Below, one piece after another: positions 22,375-33,509 of a DNA stretch of 64,000 bases. The stretch comes from Blasia pusilla (Eukaryota; Marchantiophyta; Marchantiopsida; Blasiales). The notes below the pieces were generated by a model. The model did not search any database and was not told the DNA's origin. It was given only the letters and a program-made list of their open reading frames with translations. Location of the stretch: assembly GCA_050084515.1 (NCBI GenBank), contig CM114273.1, forward strand, positions 36,270,001 through 36,334,000, in the 5' to 3' direction. Numbering within the stretch: the stretch's first letter is position 1; every line of letters starts with the position of its first letter. Made by a program: the position numbers and the translations under genes.

Positions 22375-25300
22375 ATGGAGCATTGTGCACTTCGTGATAT
22401 TACAAATTTACCTCAAAGATTGCAACATGGAGAAGTACCTCCTGCTCCACTTGGTCTAATATCCCCAACGTACGTGCCCAAGTTCTTCCAATCTCTTTCA
22501 ATTTTTGTGCTTTTGTGAGGGTGTTGAAATGCATTTTTTTCCATATAATCTAACAATATGTTGGCCTTATTGTGTATATAGACTTCCTCTCCCAGAAAAT
22601 CCTGTAGATTTACGCGATTCTCGAAAGGTACTTCGTGCCGATGCCCAAAAAAGAAATCGAGCAATTTGTGCTCAAAAGTTAGGAGATTGAAGAAAAAGAC
22701 AACCACCCCCTCTCCTCATTGAATCATCTCCCATGTGAGTTTTTCCTATGGCCCATACTTTGCAATTTCGATTCTAATCCAATTGAGCCAAATTTAGCCT
22801 ACTCACCCAATTTTGGTGTTCATTTCTAACATTTTTGCATGCAATCTGGTTGCACAGACTTATTATTCCATCAAATCCAACTACATTTCGTGACTTCCAT
22901 AAGGTACTACGTGGGGAGGCCCAGAAACAAAAACGACTTCTTCGTGCCAAGAGTTTAGCAATGAAAAAACAAAAAAATGCAATCTATCAAAGAGATTACA
23001 AAAGAAGACGAGAAGTAAAAGGAGGAAGCCGTCACAACCTCTGTGACGATCGTACTACTATGCAAGACCTAATTTCTAGGTAAGGTAGTTATAGGCATGG
23101 TATGTAGATTCTCGCGTTTCCTACATCACACATACATGCATTATCCATGAAATTTTGATGATTATATTCTAATTTTGTGTTTGTAGGCCCGTGACCCTCG
23201 AGGGGATTATGGATATGGACAATGTAACATATAACATTCCGATTATGGAGGATATCTATGTACCTCAAGATGAACAACCTATGAATAATTCTAAGACCAT
23301 TATGGAGGACATATCCATTCAACAAGATGGTCAACTTACAAATGATGGTATAACAATGGTGGAGGAGATATCTATTCAACAAGAAGACGAGGTTATCAAC
23401 AATTTTTCCACACACAATACATTTGAGGTATCTACTCATGTAACACCTAGAGATGTCGAGCAAGTATCTTCTGTATATCATGGATTAAATCTCCCAACGG
23501 AAACTCCTCAATCACCAAATCATAATATTGGACGAGTTTCAAGAGTTAACATGTCACGCAATGTTGCACGAATTCGGAACTTCCAAGAGAGCAATATAAT
23601 GAAGTTAAGACTACGAGCAAGTATCAACCAAGTAACTGGGCGTCATACTATTGGTTCTATGACAGAAACATGCCTTTCATGTTATGCCTTACATTGGAAG
23701 TGTGAAAAGGTAAAGAGTACAAGGTATCGAAACTCGCCTTTTGGAATGTGTTGTAATCATGGAAAAGTACAACTCCCTTTCTTAAGGTGTTGTCCTCCAT
23801 TCTTGAAATCGTTGATTTTTGGTGTTGGAGCTGAAAGTCTTCATTTTCTTTCACACACTCGAGCTTATAATTGTGCTCTTCAGTTAGCATCTACTGGAGC
23901 TCAAGTAAAGGAGCAAGTTGCTGGCACCAGACACTTTCGTATTCAAGGTGGAATTTATCACAGCATCGGCCTATTGCATCCCGATGAGGGGAGTAATCCC
24001 CAATTTGCTCAGCTATACATCTACGATACTGAAAATGAATTGGAAAATCGAGGAAGAGTTATGTCTAATGATCTCCGACTTGAGATCTTAAGAGGGTTGC
24101 AAGATATGTTACATGAACATAATCCCTATGTGAGGATATTTCAACACATTGCAAATGAGGCAAGTGGATCTAATCTTCGTATCATTCTAAAGGCGCATGA
24201 TCGAGGAATGGATTCCAAACATTATAGCTTGCCAACTGCATCCGAGGTTGCAGCAATCTTACATGGTGATGGTAGTGAACATGTGAAGCCATGTGATATT
24301 ATTGTCCAATTATATGGTGGAGGACTTCGTCGTATTTCAGATCTGAATGAAGCATATGTTCCATTACATTTTGTTCTATTATTTCTCTATAGTGAAGCAG
24401 GATGGCATCCAGGAATACCTCTTGGGAGATTTGAGGAAACCACGAGTGCCAATATTCCTACTACATTGGATGGAGACATGGAAGGATCTGATGACTGTAT
24501 TGAGGAAGAAAGAATTGATGATGAGATTCTTTATGAAGGAAGGAGAAAAAGCGATTCTGGCGCTACAATTTGCCTCTTTTCGACTTCAAAACCGTGTTGG
24601 TGCCGATGACGATAATCGTTTGCTTCGATTTGGGCATCTTACTCAAGAGTACATGGTTGATTTGTATGCTACAGTAGAGATGCAACGACTATCTTGGGTT
24701 TGATTAGATCAAAAGGAGTTGCGAGCTGAATTATATTAAGGTCTAAAGGATATCCTATATCAAAGTGACAGAGATGGTGCAAGGTTTGGGAGGCGTATTG
24801 TATTGCCTTCTTCTTTTAGTGGAGGCCCAGGCCATATGCATCAACTTATCAAGATTCAATGGCCATTGTGAGGCACCATGGGAAACCAGATTACTTTCTA
24901 ACAATGACGTGCAATCCTAAATGGGAGGAGATCACTTCAGCACTATTACCTGGTCAACAACCTGCCGATAGACCAGATTTGATTGTGCGAGTTTTTGAGA
25001 AAAAAAAAAGGAGTTATTAAGGCTTATTCTCGAGAAGCACATATTGGGAAGGGTTGTTGGTTGCATTCATGTGGTTGAATTCCAGAAAAGAGGTCTACCA
25101 CATGTACATATTTTGATTATTCTTCATCATCAGGATAAGCCACGCTCAACATCTGATTATGATGATATAATATCTGTTGAGATTCCTAATCCAAACACTC
25201 ATCCCAGACATCATTCTACTATGGCTAATTGCATGGTTCATGGCCCATGTGGACAACTTAATCCAAATGCTCCATGCATGGATAAGGAAATCAAGAAGTG

Positions 25301-28300
25301 TACCAAAGGTTATTCTAAGCCCTTTCCAAGCATAACTACGGAGAGTGAGGATGGATATCCAATTTATCGAAGGTATGTAATCGAACTTTGCATCTTTTGG
25401 ATTTTCAAAATTTCCCTAACTTCTGATTTTTTATAAGGTGAATTTATATTAAATTTTTCCTTCATTCTTATGATACAGGCTGGATAATGGAATAAAAGTA
25501 ATGAAGCGTGATCAAAGTTTGGACAATCGTTGGGTCGTTCCTTACAATCCTTTGTTATGTACTCTCTTTGATTGTCATATCAATTTGGAGATCATGAATA
25601 CCATTTCATCTATGAAATATTTATACAAATATGTATATAAGGGATCCGATGCGATATCATTTAAGGTTTCAAATAAGGCAAGCACTGAAACGACAATGGA
25701 GGTAATCGATGAAACTTCACATTATCTTGATGCAAGGTAATCACTCTTTTTTGAATTCTTTTTCCATTCCTTCAATATGTCTACATTTGAGAGCATATCA
25801 CACTTTACTAATTTCTTTTCATCATTTTTGTGTATCATATATATAGATACGTTTCTTCCTCTGAGGCATGTTGGAGATTGTTCAAGTTTAGCTTACATGC
25901 GGAAAATCCAAGTATTATAAGGTTGGCAGTTCATCTACCCGAGTTACAAAGTGTTTTCTTCAACGATCACGACAATGTTGAGGAGATACTACAAAGGAAT
26001 AGGGAGACAACTCTTACACAATAGTTTGCAACTAATCAATTAGATTTGGAGGCTCAAAAATATCTATACATCGAGTTTCCTTCCTATTATCGTTGGAACA
26101 AAAAAAAGGATTCGTAGAATTCAAAGGAGAAATGGTTGTGGTCATCCCATTGGTCGCTTATATCTTACTCATCCAGGTACATATGTTTGTAATTTCCATA
26201 ATGTACTTACAAATCACGTAAATTTTCAAACGTCCTTTTGATTATTTTCATGTTTGGTATATTAAGTGATTACATTCATGTTTTGATGATAGGTGAAGGA
26301 GAATGACATTGGTTGCGATTGCTGCTTCATCATGTTCGAGGCGTAACTACGTATGAATACTTGAGAACTGTGCAAGGAGTGCTATATCCAACATTTAAAG
26401 AGGCTGCTATTCAAATAGGGCTTCTTGAAGATGATAGGGAAGTATTCTCATGCTTTCAAGAAGCATCAGAAATCCGCACAGGTCGTACGCTTCGCCAACT
26501 CTTTGCAATTATTCTCGCTTACAACACCCCAACTCGACCTGCTCAACTATGGAGTCAATTTTTGATCCCACTCATAGAGGATATCTTATATGAACGACGC
26601 GAGGTAATTCCTATTCCTATTTTTATGATAATAATTCTTATTTTTGGCTTTTTCTTTTGGACTTACTCCCGTATCGTTTTCTATATATATGCAAAAACAG
26701 GGATTCATGATCTTGCTCCAGATGCTTTAATTATTAACACAACATTATTGGATATCCACTACCATTTGCAAGATCAAGGCAAACGATTATCCGATTTCCT
26801 TGATATACCTCAAGAAGATTTCCAAGCTTCATCTTCATATTCGTATTTGGAAGCAGAAGAGCTCATGTATGATCGAGATGACTTATATGAGCAAGCTAGG
26901 TTAGGAGAGGAAAATTTGAATGATGGACAAAGGTTGATTTGGGATGCTGTACAAAATAAACTTGATAGCATTATTGTTGGTGATATTTCTTCAGGTTCAA
27001 AATTGTTCTTCATTGACGGGCCTGGTGGAACAGGAAAAACCTTTTTATACAATCTTCTTCTTGCAAGTGTACGAGGTGCTGGAGGCATAGCTTTAGTTGT
27101 CGCTTCTTCGGGAATAGTTGCTTTGTTGTTAAATGGAGGACGCACTGTGCACTCACGCTTCAAGATTCCAATTAATATAGATGAAAACTCCACTTGCAAG
27201 TAAGTATTAAACCATTTTATGACTTTGTAACTCTTTTAATATTGTAAAGATAACACTTACCCAACATACTAATATATCTTTTGGTATATTTTTGTAGCTT
27301 ACCTGTTAATAGCGAAGTTGCGCGCTTGATTCAAAGGGCGTGGCTTATCATATGGGATGAGGCACCGATGACTCATCGCCATGCATTTGAGGTTGTAAAT
27401 CGATCCTTTCAAGATATCATGGGAGTGGTATCGGAAGACTTGAGGAATGTTCCGTTTGGTGGCAAATTAGTAATCTTTGGTGGGGATTTTCGCCAAGTGT
27501 TACCTGTTGTTCGTCATGGCGACCGTCCAAAAATTATTCAAGCCACATTAAAGAGGTCATATTTATGGTCTCATGTGAGGGTAATGAATCTTACAACGAA
27601 TATGAGATGTCAAAATTTGGAGGTGAACATGCGTGTACAACAACAAGCTTTTGCAAATTGGTTACTGGAGGTTGGAGAGGGACGTGTGCCTTATGAATAT
27701 CACTTGGGAGAGGATTTAATATGATTGCCAAATGATATGGTGACCGAGAGTAAGAATATAAGTGATCTTATTGACATCATCTATGGAAATGATTATGAAA
27801 AGTTTCGTGACATCACATTTTTAAGAGATACAACAATTCTTACACCAAAAAATCGAGATGTTGATGATATCAATGCAGAAGTCATGTCTCAATTCTATGG
27901 AGAGGTAATATTAGTTGTCAAATAATTTCCATGTCATTTTCTTAACAAATACTTGAATTATATTATGCATCAAAACTAAATTCATCTTCTAAGATATGTT
28001 TGTTCTATGCAGGAACGTACTTACCTTAGTGTTGATTATGTTCCGAATGAGGGAATGAGTTATATCTATCTGACAGAATTCCTAAATACGTGCTTACCGT
28101 CAGGTTTACCACCGCATCGTTTAAGCTTGAAAATTGGTGCGCCTATCATGCTTTTACGAAACTTGAATGGTTCAAAGGGACAAGCGAATGGAACTCGATT
28201 GGTGATCCGTGGATTCATGCAACATGTCATTGATGCTGAAATTATCACAGGGAAGCACACTGGAGATCGAGTCTTTATTCCACGAATCCCATTGATTGCA

Positions 28301-28492
28301 TCAGACTCGGGCTTACCTTTTGATTTACGTAGATTTCAATTTCCTATTGGTCCTGCTTTTGTTATGACTATCAATAAATCTCAAGGTCAAACTTTGAAAA
28401 AGATAGGAATTTACTTACCTACATCAGTATTTATATGTAGCATTGTCAAGAGTAGGACAAAAAAAAACAATAAATATAACAATAGAAAATGA
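22375..28492 (+). pseudogene. Helitron Rep/helicase transposase gene, about ten exons, decayed
   Basis: This gene would encode a HUH endonuclease (Rep) fused to a PIF1-like helicase for rolling-circle transposition. It starts MEHCALRDITN. Introns with GT-AG ends are recognisable at 22470-22581, 22735-22857, 23080-23186, 25373-25478, 25738-25846, 26177-26292, 26604-26700, 27200-27297 and 27905-28012; frames join correctly across those from 25373 on. Domains: repeated basic region (22582-23079, R-V-L-R-x-[AD]-A-Q-K motifs), Helitron-like N domain (23560-24420), Rep HUH motif LPHVHILIIL (near 25095), catalytic tyrosine motif YLYKYVYKG (near 25620), Walker A GPGGTGKT (near 27020) and Walker B IIWDEAPM (near 27350). 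Lesions: frame change near 24535, stops at 24702 and 24737, a slipped A run at 25001-25010, stops at 26023 and 27722, and a net 14-base loss at 28425-28440 within the last helicase motif. Confidence 0.9.
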
Positions 28493-28570
28493 TGCACTTT
28501 CAAATGAAAAAATTCAAAATGTATAAAAAATCCTTTAGTAAAATAATTTTTTTCTTATTAATAAAAACAC

Positions 28571-28585
28571 GGGCACCTTACTAGT
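28571..28585 (+). other. Helitron 3' terminus (CTAG|T)
   Basis: CACGGGCACCTTACTAG ends at 28584. After it the target repeat resumes with TAAAATTTAACGC, as in the empty copy at 18946. Confidence 0.92.
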
Positions 28586-28639
28586 AAAATTTAACGCACA
28601 TACATTCTTACTACCTGTAGTAGTCGTACATACTTACCC

Positions 28640-29860
28640 GCGTTCATAGGGTTTGGTCCGCTTTGGTTTCAGGTCGAGGGAGGGACGAGCGAGCCAATGC
28701 CAAACGAGAGAAGTGGTTCCATAGCCGATCTCGAAGCTCTCGAAGAGGAGGAAGGAAGAGGACGAGGGCTGCCGCAATTGTAGATTGGCGGAATGGTGTG
28801 CATGGAGCGAGGGCAACGGGCCGATCAGCAGCCGTACAGAGCGCGAGGTTGCGCGATCTAGGAGAAGAAGGCAGTCAGGAGCCACGACTGTAGCTCCGCC
28901 GGTGGTATACGCGGGTTTTAGAGATTTCTCGCGTTCTTTGCGGATTGCCTCGGTGAGTGAGGGCGCCTGATGCTAGCGTGAGGGACACATCGTCGCTGTT
29001 TGGGATTGGATGCGTGCGTCTGTCGGCCCAAGTTTCTCATCAATGTTTAATGCAAGGTTGGACGCCTGGAGAATTAGAAAATGGGAGGTTTGCTCTAGGT
29101 TTGCTCGGGGCTGCGGCGCGCTGTCGTTTGGAGTTTTGGTGTCCCGCTGAGATGAATTTGCGCACGCTATGCGCGATCAAGGCGGCGAGCCGACGTGCTC
29201 TGGAGATTTCGGTCGCATTGGGGATGTACTTGTGTTGTTGGCGAATTCTGTATTTGTAGCGTCTCTGTGCATGTGTCATCCGAAGCGAATTGGATCGCCT
29301 GAGCGAGGTTCTGGCATCTCCATTGAGAAACCAAGATTCGTAATTTCCGGCCGAATTTGGTCCCTTCGATTCCTGATTCTCTCCCACCTACCGGAGCGAT
29401 TTCGAGCCTGCTCTCTGTCTAGGTCTAATCTAATTCGAATCTGGAACGAGATGTCTTAACACTCGGGAGGGTCTGGCGGGACCGGGGTTTGCTTACACTC
29501 TATTTTTGTCAGATTCATGATGCCAGCGTCCTACGTTTGTGTTGCAGCGACTGGTCTTCACGATGTAGCGGAGCTCGTTGAGGAGTACACTAGATTGGTT
29601 CCCCGCATCATCAGTTATATCATCAAAGTCTGTGTTTAGCAGCTTCCGAATGTGATCGACAAACGAATTCTTGTATTTCGAGTTGCCACTTTTGGTGAGG
29701 AAGAGTTCCTATAAACACTACTTCGATAGTGGGTACCCGAATACTACGGAGGCTAAGAAATTTCTTTTCTATAGACTTGTGCAAAACAAGAAGGAAACGC
29801 TAATCGGTTGTCGTGGTCTGTTGGTAGTCTCTGCCTTTCACTTTCTACTTCTTCCCGTGG
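28640..29860 (+). pseudogene. truncated SVP26/TEX261 gene copy (leader, exons 1-2, start of exon 3)
   Basis: This is a duplicate of the left part of the intact SVP26 gene at 37490-40505. It contains the leader, exon 1 (28884-28952), intron 1, exon 2 (29548-29627) and intron 2 into decayed exon 3 (about 29820-29860). The start codon is ACG instead of ATG. Exon 1 has lost one base (69 instead of 70), which shifts the frame. The exon 2 frame is open (ATGLHDVAELVEEYTR), but the exon 3 acceptor CTGCAG has become CTGTTG and its frame meets a stop. Similarity fades after about 29860. The pseudogene lies directly upstream of TLS1 in the same orientation and may supply part of its upstream region. Confidence 0.9.
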
Positions 29861-30306
29861 CTTGAGGATTCCTGCGCCGTAGTTCCTTGTTCATCGCCTC
29901 GACGACGTCTTACATTTCCGACTCGCGTTGCGAGTGGTCGAGTTGGAGATTTCTAGACCTCGGGAGACGCGAATTGTCACCAATCGCATGTCGCGGGTGG
30001 CAAGATCGTATTGGAGGAGAGGCTCGTTTGGAGTTGTTTCCGTTGTATTCTGGTGTTGAGATCATCCTGTGGCTTGCGAGGACGCGGAGTTGAAGGTTCT
30101 TTACGTCTTCTTCACTGCAGTGAGACGAAGCTGATGGGATCAGGGTTTAGGGTTGGTCCTGGCAGGGAGGGTAGGAATTGGTTTTTTAAATTTTATTTTG
30201 GTGGAAAATTCGCGTGGAGAAGATCGATGTGCGAAGGGTTGCAGCGGATGAGACGATCGTGAATTCATGGATTTCGCGCATAGTCGGAAGATTTGATTGG
30301 AAGTAG
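29861..30306 (+). promoter_or_regulatory. likely TLS1 upstream/leader region
   Basis: This stretch is unrelated to the SVP26 copy and precedes the first TLS1 coding exon by a few hundred bases. It contains GC-rich, CpG-containing sequence and no clear TATA box. A promoter or 5' leader role is inferred only from position. Confidence 0.3.
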
Positions 30307-30565
30307 AACACTCAACATTTATCTGGTCCTCAAAAATTCCGTGCAGAAGTTCTATTTTGTGATGGAAAGCAGCGAATGGGATGGAGAGGAAACTTGACGG
30401 TTAATAGAAGCCCTGAATACTTAGGTGACAACTTCATGATCAGCTGGGTTGTACATGAAGGTTGTCAGGCAGACTATACCTTCACTACTTTTGTTCCAAA
30501 ACCATACACATCAACTCTGATTGGTGTTGATGATGTCAAGAGCGTGGAGGATGGAATTTTGAATG
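30307..30565 (+). other. orphan exon-like open frame, unknown origin
   Basis: An open frame is bounded by a TAG acceptor (before 30307) and a GAAT|GTAGGT donor (after 30565), immediately upstream of TLS1. It reads NTQHLSGPQKFRAEVLFCDG, then a Trp/Gly/Asn-containing stretch (RMGWRGNLTVNRS) and DYTFTTFVPKPYTSTLIGVD, about 86 residues in all. Composition looks like a folded globular domain, but I recognise no family. Possible readings are an alternative upstream exon of TLS1, a remnant of a neighbouring gene, or a captured fragment. Confidence 0.4.
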
Positions 30566-30613
30566 TAGGTTTTTAGTGTTCGTAACTGGAATTTCTTTGG
30601 TCAGTGAGACGAC

Positions 30614-33509
30614 ATGGGAGTCGGGAACAAGAACTTTAGGAAGCGATCTGTAGGTGATCATGAGGACTCTCCTGACAGCGCCCCTGAGGATGATGAAATA
30701 CGGTACATTACTCTTGCACAGTGTAACCCTAATTTTCCTGTTGTTTGCCTTGCAGCATGCCTCGGTTAATCTTTGGTTTCTGCAGTCATGAACATCTTGT
30801 TTCTCTTGTGAAATCACAAGTGGAGTACACTGTTTTTTTTCAAACTTCTGATCCCTTTTTTATAAATATTCTTTTCCTTCTTAATATAACTTGTTGTTAG
30901 TCTCTTTTGGTTCCAAGCTGCTATCTCCAAACAAACTCGCTAGGAGGAAGTTCAATGTGTAGGGTTTTTCCGCTTTTGCCTGTAATTACCACAATTTCAC
31001 TACCTTTTTCCGGACTTGGAAGCCAAAACTATACTGAGTCTTTATCCTTGGAATTTTTTTTTCGAAGCAGATGTATAGTAAGTAGCTATTTGAAGGAGAT
31101 TTATTACAAGCATCGGTTGTTCGCAATCTACCAAATGCTTTGAATGCTTGTTGGAATTCTTGTGTCAAGCCATCTCAAAGTGGTATGATTTGGGAGACAC
31201 ATCTCAAATTCATGTGGTCTGGAGCTGTTTACATGGGTCATGCACTGCAAAGTGAGCAATACTTGTCTCTGATTTGTATGGTTGGAATTGCTTCCCTGCA
31301 GATCAGCTTTAGAGGAAGTGAAGTTTCTACAGAAGCAAAGAGTGAGGCCCACAGGTGTCGTTGTGAACCCAGTGGCAGTGCCACTTGGAGACAAAGCAGT
31401 TGTGAAGGCTCAAGAGAAGACAGATGGGGAGGGAGAGAAGGAGGAACTCGTCTTGCAAGACACCTTTGCACAAGAAACAGCGGTCACTGTGGAAGACCCT
31501 AACATGTATGTTGGTTATGAATAATGGAGAGGTTTTGTTGCTCGATGAAAAAATGGTCATTGGGAGGCTCTGGTTGTTTTGAAAGTAGACTCACTTTTCC
31601 TGCACTTTATGGCCATGCACAGAGGCTTCTTTGAGTTTCAATCCTCAAATTTCTTACGAGTGTCATAAGCTAACACATGAACTGAACAGGTTAAAGTATG
31701 TAGAGCAGGAGCTTGCTAAGAAAAGAGGAAGAGAGTTTGGTATTGTTCCTGAAGAGGCAAAACCAGCTGAAGACGACCTCTATATTATTCCAGATCACTT
31801 GAAGGTTTGTGACAAAGCATCTCCTTTTGCTGATCTATTCATTTCAATATGGATTTGGATACTGCAAGAAACTCATGACTTACACCATGTCATCTCTTGA
31901 GAGTTCTTTCATCTCACCTTTCTGGTGAAGAGACGATGAATCCCTAGTAGTCCAGAGCAGTTGACATCAGATTGCAGCACAAATGCAAAGACCATGTGGA
32001 CCTGCATGTAATCAACTGTCCGGGGTGCTTATTTGTTGTTTTTTCCTGCTAACTATGTAGAATTGAAAGTATGTGTGCTTGTGCTATGCAAGGTGAGGAG
32101 AAGAAATACTGAAGAAAGCTCGACACAATGGACTACTGGTATTGCGGAAGTTCAACTTCCTATAGAGTAAGTGGAAGTCTAAGGAAATACTCTGCTGTAT
32201 TGGTATCATTGTCCAAAATGTATTTTTGAACGGCTTAGAGTATTATAGGGCTATACAAGTGATGAGCTCATCAATCTTCTATTGAGATTAGAATAGAGAC
32301 AGAATGGCTCGGCAACTGTAACCATTTGTAGGAAGGAAATTTGATTGAGATGGGAGTTGATCTATGTCAGGAGAATCTGTAATCTTACATGCACTGATTG
32401 TGTTGTGTATTAGATACAAATTGAAGAATATAGAAGAAACAGAGGCTGCTAAGAAGCAGCTCCAAGATAAACGTCCCTTTGTGGGAAGAGGAAGGTGTGT
32501 AACATATTTAATCATTTTTTGGATGGCTATTGTCAGAAGTCCTCTAGAAGTCTTATGTCCTTGACCATCTCTTCGTCTTCTTGACGCCTTACTCAATACG
32601 TAGGTGAAAGTCTGGTGGTGAGAAGCCAATCTTTCGTATCCTATTGAATGTACAGTATCCATTAGTTTTGCGTTTGTAGTCATCAACAAATAAGCTGATG
32701 GCTTGGCTGAATGGCTTAGGAACTCTGCCAAGTTTTGTGCAGTGATTGCAGTTGAAAGATTATGTTTTCACTGTTACACACTTATTGGTTTCAGTCTGAA
32801 CTTGTAATTGTAAAGATTCAAAGTTACTTACATACATTAAACAACGTCGATTTGGGCCGCATTGAATCTTATGGTTGATTAATTGTTCAGGGTTCAATCC
32901 AGCATACCTGCAAGTTATAGTGCTGATTACTTCCAGCGGGGACGCGAGTATGCAGAGAAGCTACGAAGAGGTAATTCCCTTTCCTGTTTTCTATGACAAA
33001 TTTCAAGAGGGTGACACTTTTGCCAACCTCTAAACCCATGGTTGACTGTCAGTACCTAGATGTAACCAATCTCATTTAGAAGAGAAAAGTTGAGGACATT
33101 CATGGTATCTCTACACTGAAAAGTACACATAAAAGACCTACATGTGACTGAAGGGAATGGATTGGACTTGTATTATTTGAGAGTTACTGAAATGTGTCTT
33201 GGGATCCTTGATGCTCAAACTGTAAGGGTTAGTGGAGTTCTTTCAAAAGTGTCTTGCCATGTAATGCCTACGGTGCCATAAGGATTGGTGTGAAGGTCTA
33301 TACTCTCAAATGGATTTCTTGTGACATGATTTTCAGAGCATCCAGAGTTGTACAAAGACAGAGAAGGACAGGGAGGAGTAGGACGGGCAGTGGGGGAGGT
33401 TACAGTAGATGGAGCAAGGGATGTGGGCAATCGCCGGCAAGCAGCTACCGATGAGATAATGCTGGAGCGCTTCCGCAAGAGGGAACGGAGCCGTCTCATG
33501 CGGCGTTGA
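30614..33509 (+). CDS. TLS1: TLS1/C9orf78-family spliceosome-associated protein, 7 exons, 271 aa
   Basis: Members of this family (S. pombe Tls1, human C9orf78) bind the spliceosomal helicase Brr2 and influence splice-site choice in the nucleus. Exons: 30614-30702, 31302-31505, 31690-31804, 32093-32166, 32414-32494, 32891-32970, 33337-33509 (TGA at the end). Every intron is GT-AG and every phase closes. Visible family blocks are the basic N-terminus NKNFRKRS followed by acidic PEDDE, ALEEVKFLQKQR, the signature MLKYVEQELAKKRG (across the exon 2/3 junction), DDLYIIPDHLKV, ESSTQWTTGIAEVQLPIE, ADYFQRGREYAEKLRRE and the C-terminal MLERFRKRERSRLMRR. The length is close to the human protein (289 aa). 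The ATG was chosen because it opens directly on the conserved NFRKR block. There are no disabling changes, so the gene appears intact. A second in-frame product is not seen. Confidence 0.95.

Larger units (their letters stand above)
19276..28584 (+). mobile_element. Helitron, 9309 bp, both ends defined
   Basis: The 5' end is TCTATACTATTAAAAGAG (19276), preceded by A. The 3' end is CACGGGCACCTTACTAG (to 28584), followed by T. Insertion between A and T without duplication is the Helitron rule, and the neighbouring empty repeat copy (A 18945 / T 18946) proves the junctions. The left 3 kb is non-coding or captured DNA. The right 6 kb carries a Rep/helicase gene on the + strand. The usual GC hairpin just before the 3' end is weak here: only the right half of a CCCGTG-CACGGG pair remains. 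The element is damaged and probably needs a transposase in trans. Confidence 0.95.

Noticed and set aside
22413-22706. 97-codon minus-strand frame over the Helitron leader
   Set aside because: It is antisense to transposase exons that have proper splice sites.
26603-26700. Membrane-like peptide (IIILIFGFFFWTY) within the Helitron helicase
   Set aside because: It lies exactly in a GT-AG intron (26604-26700); the truncated Helitron lacks an equivalent coding segment.
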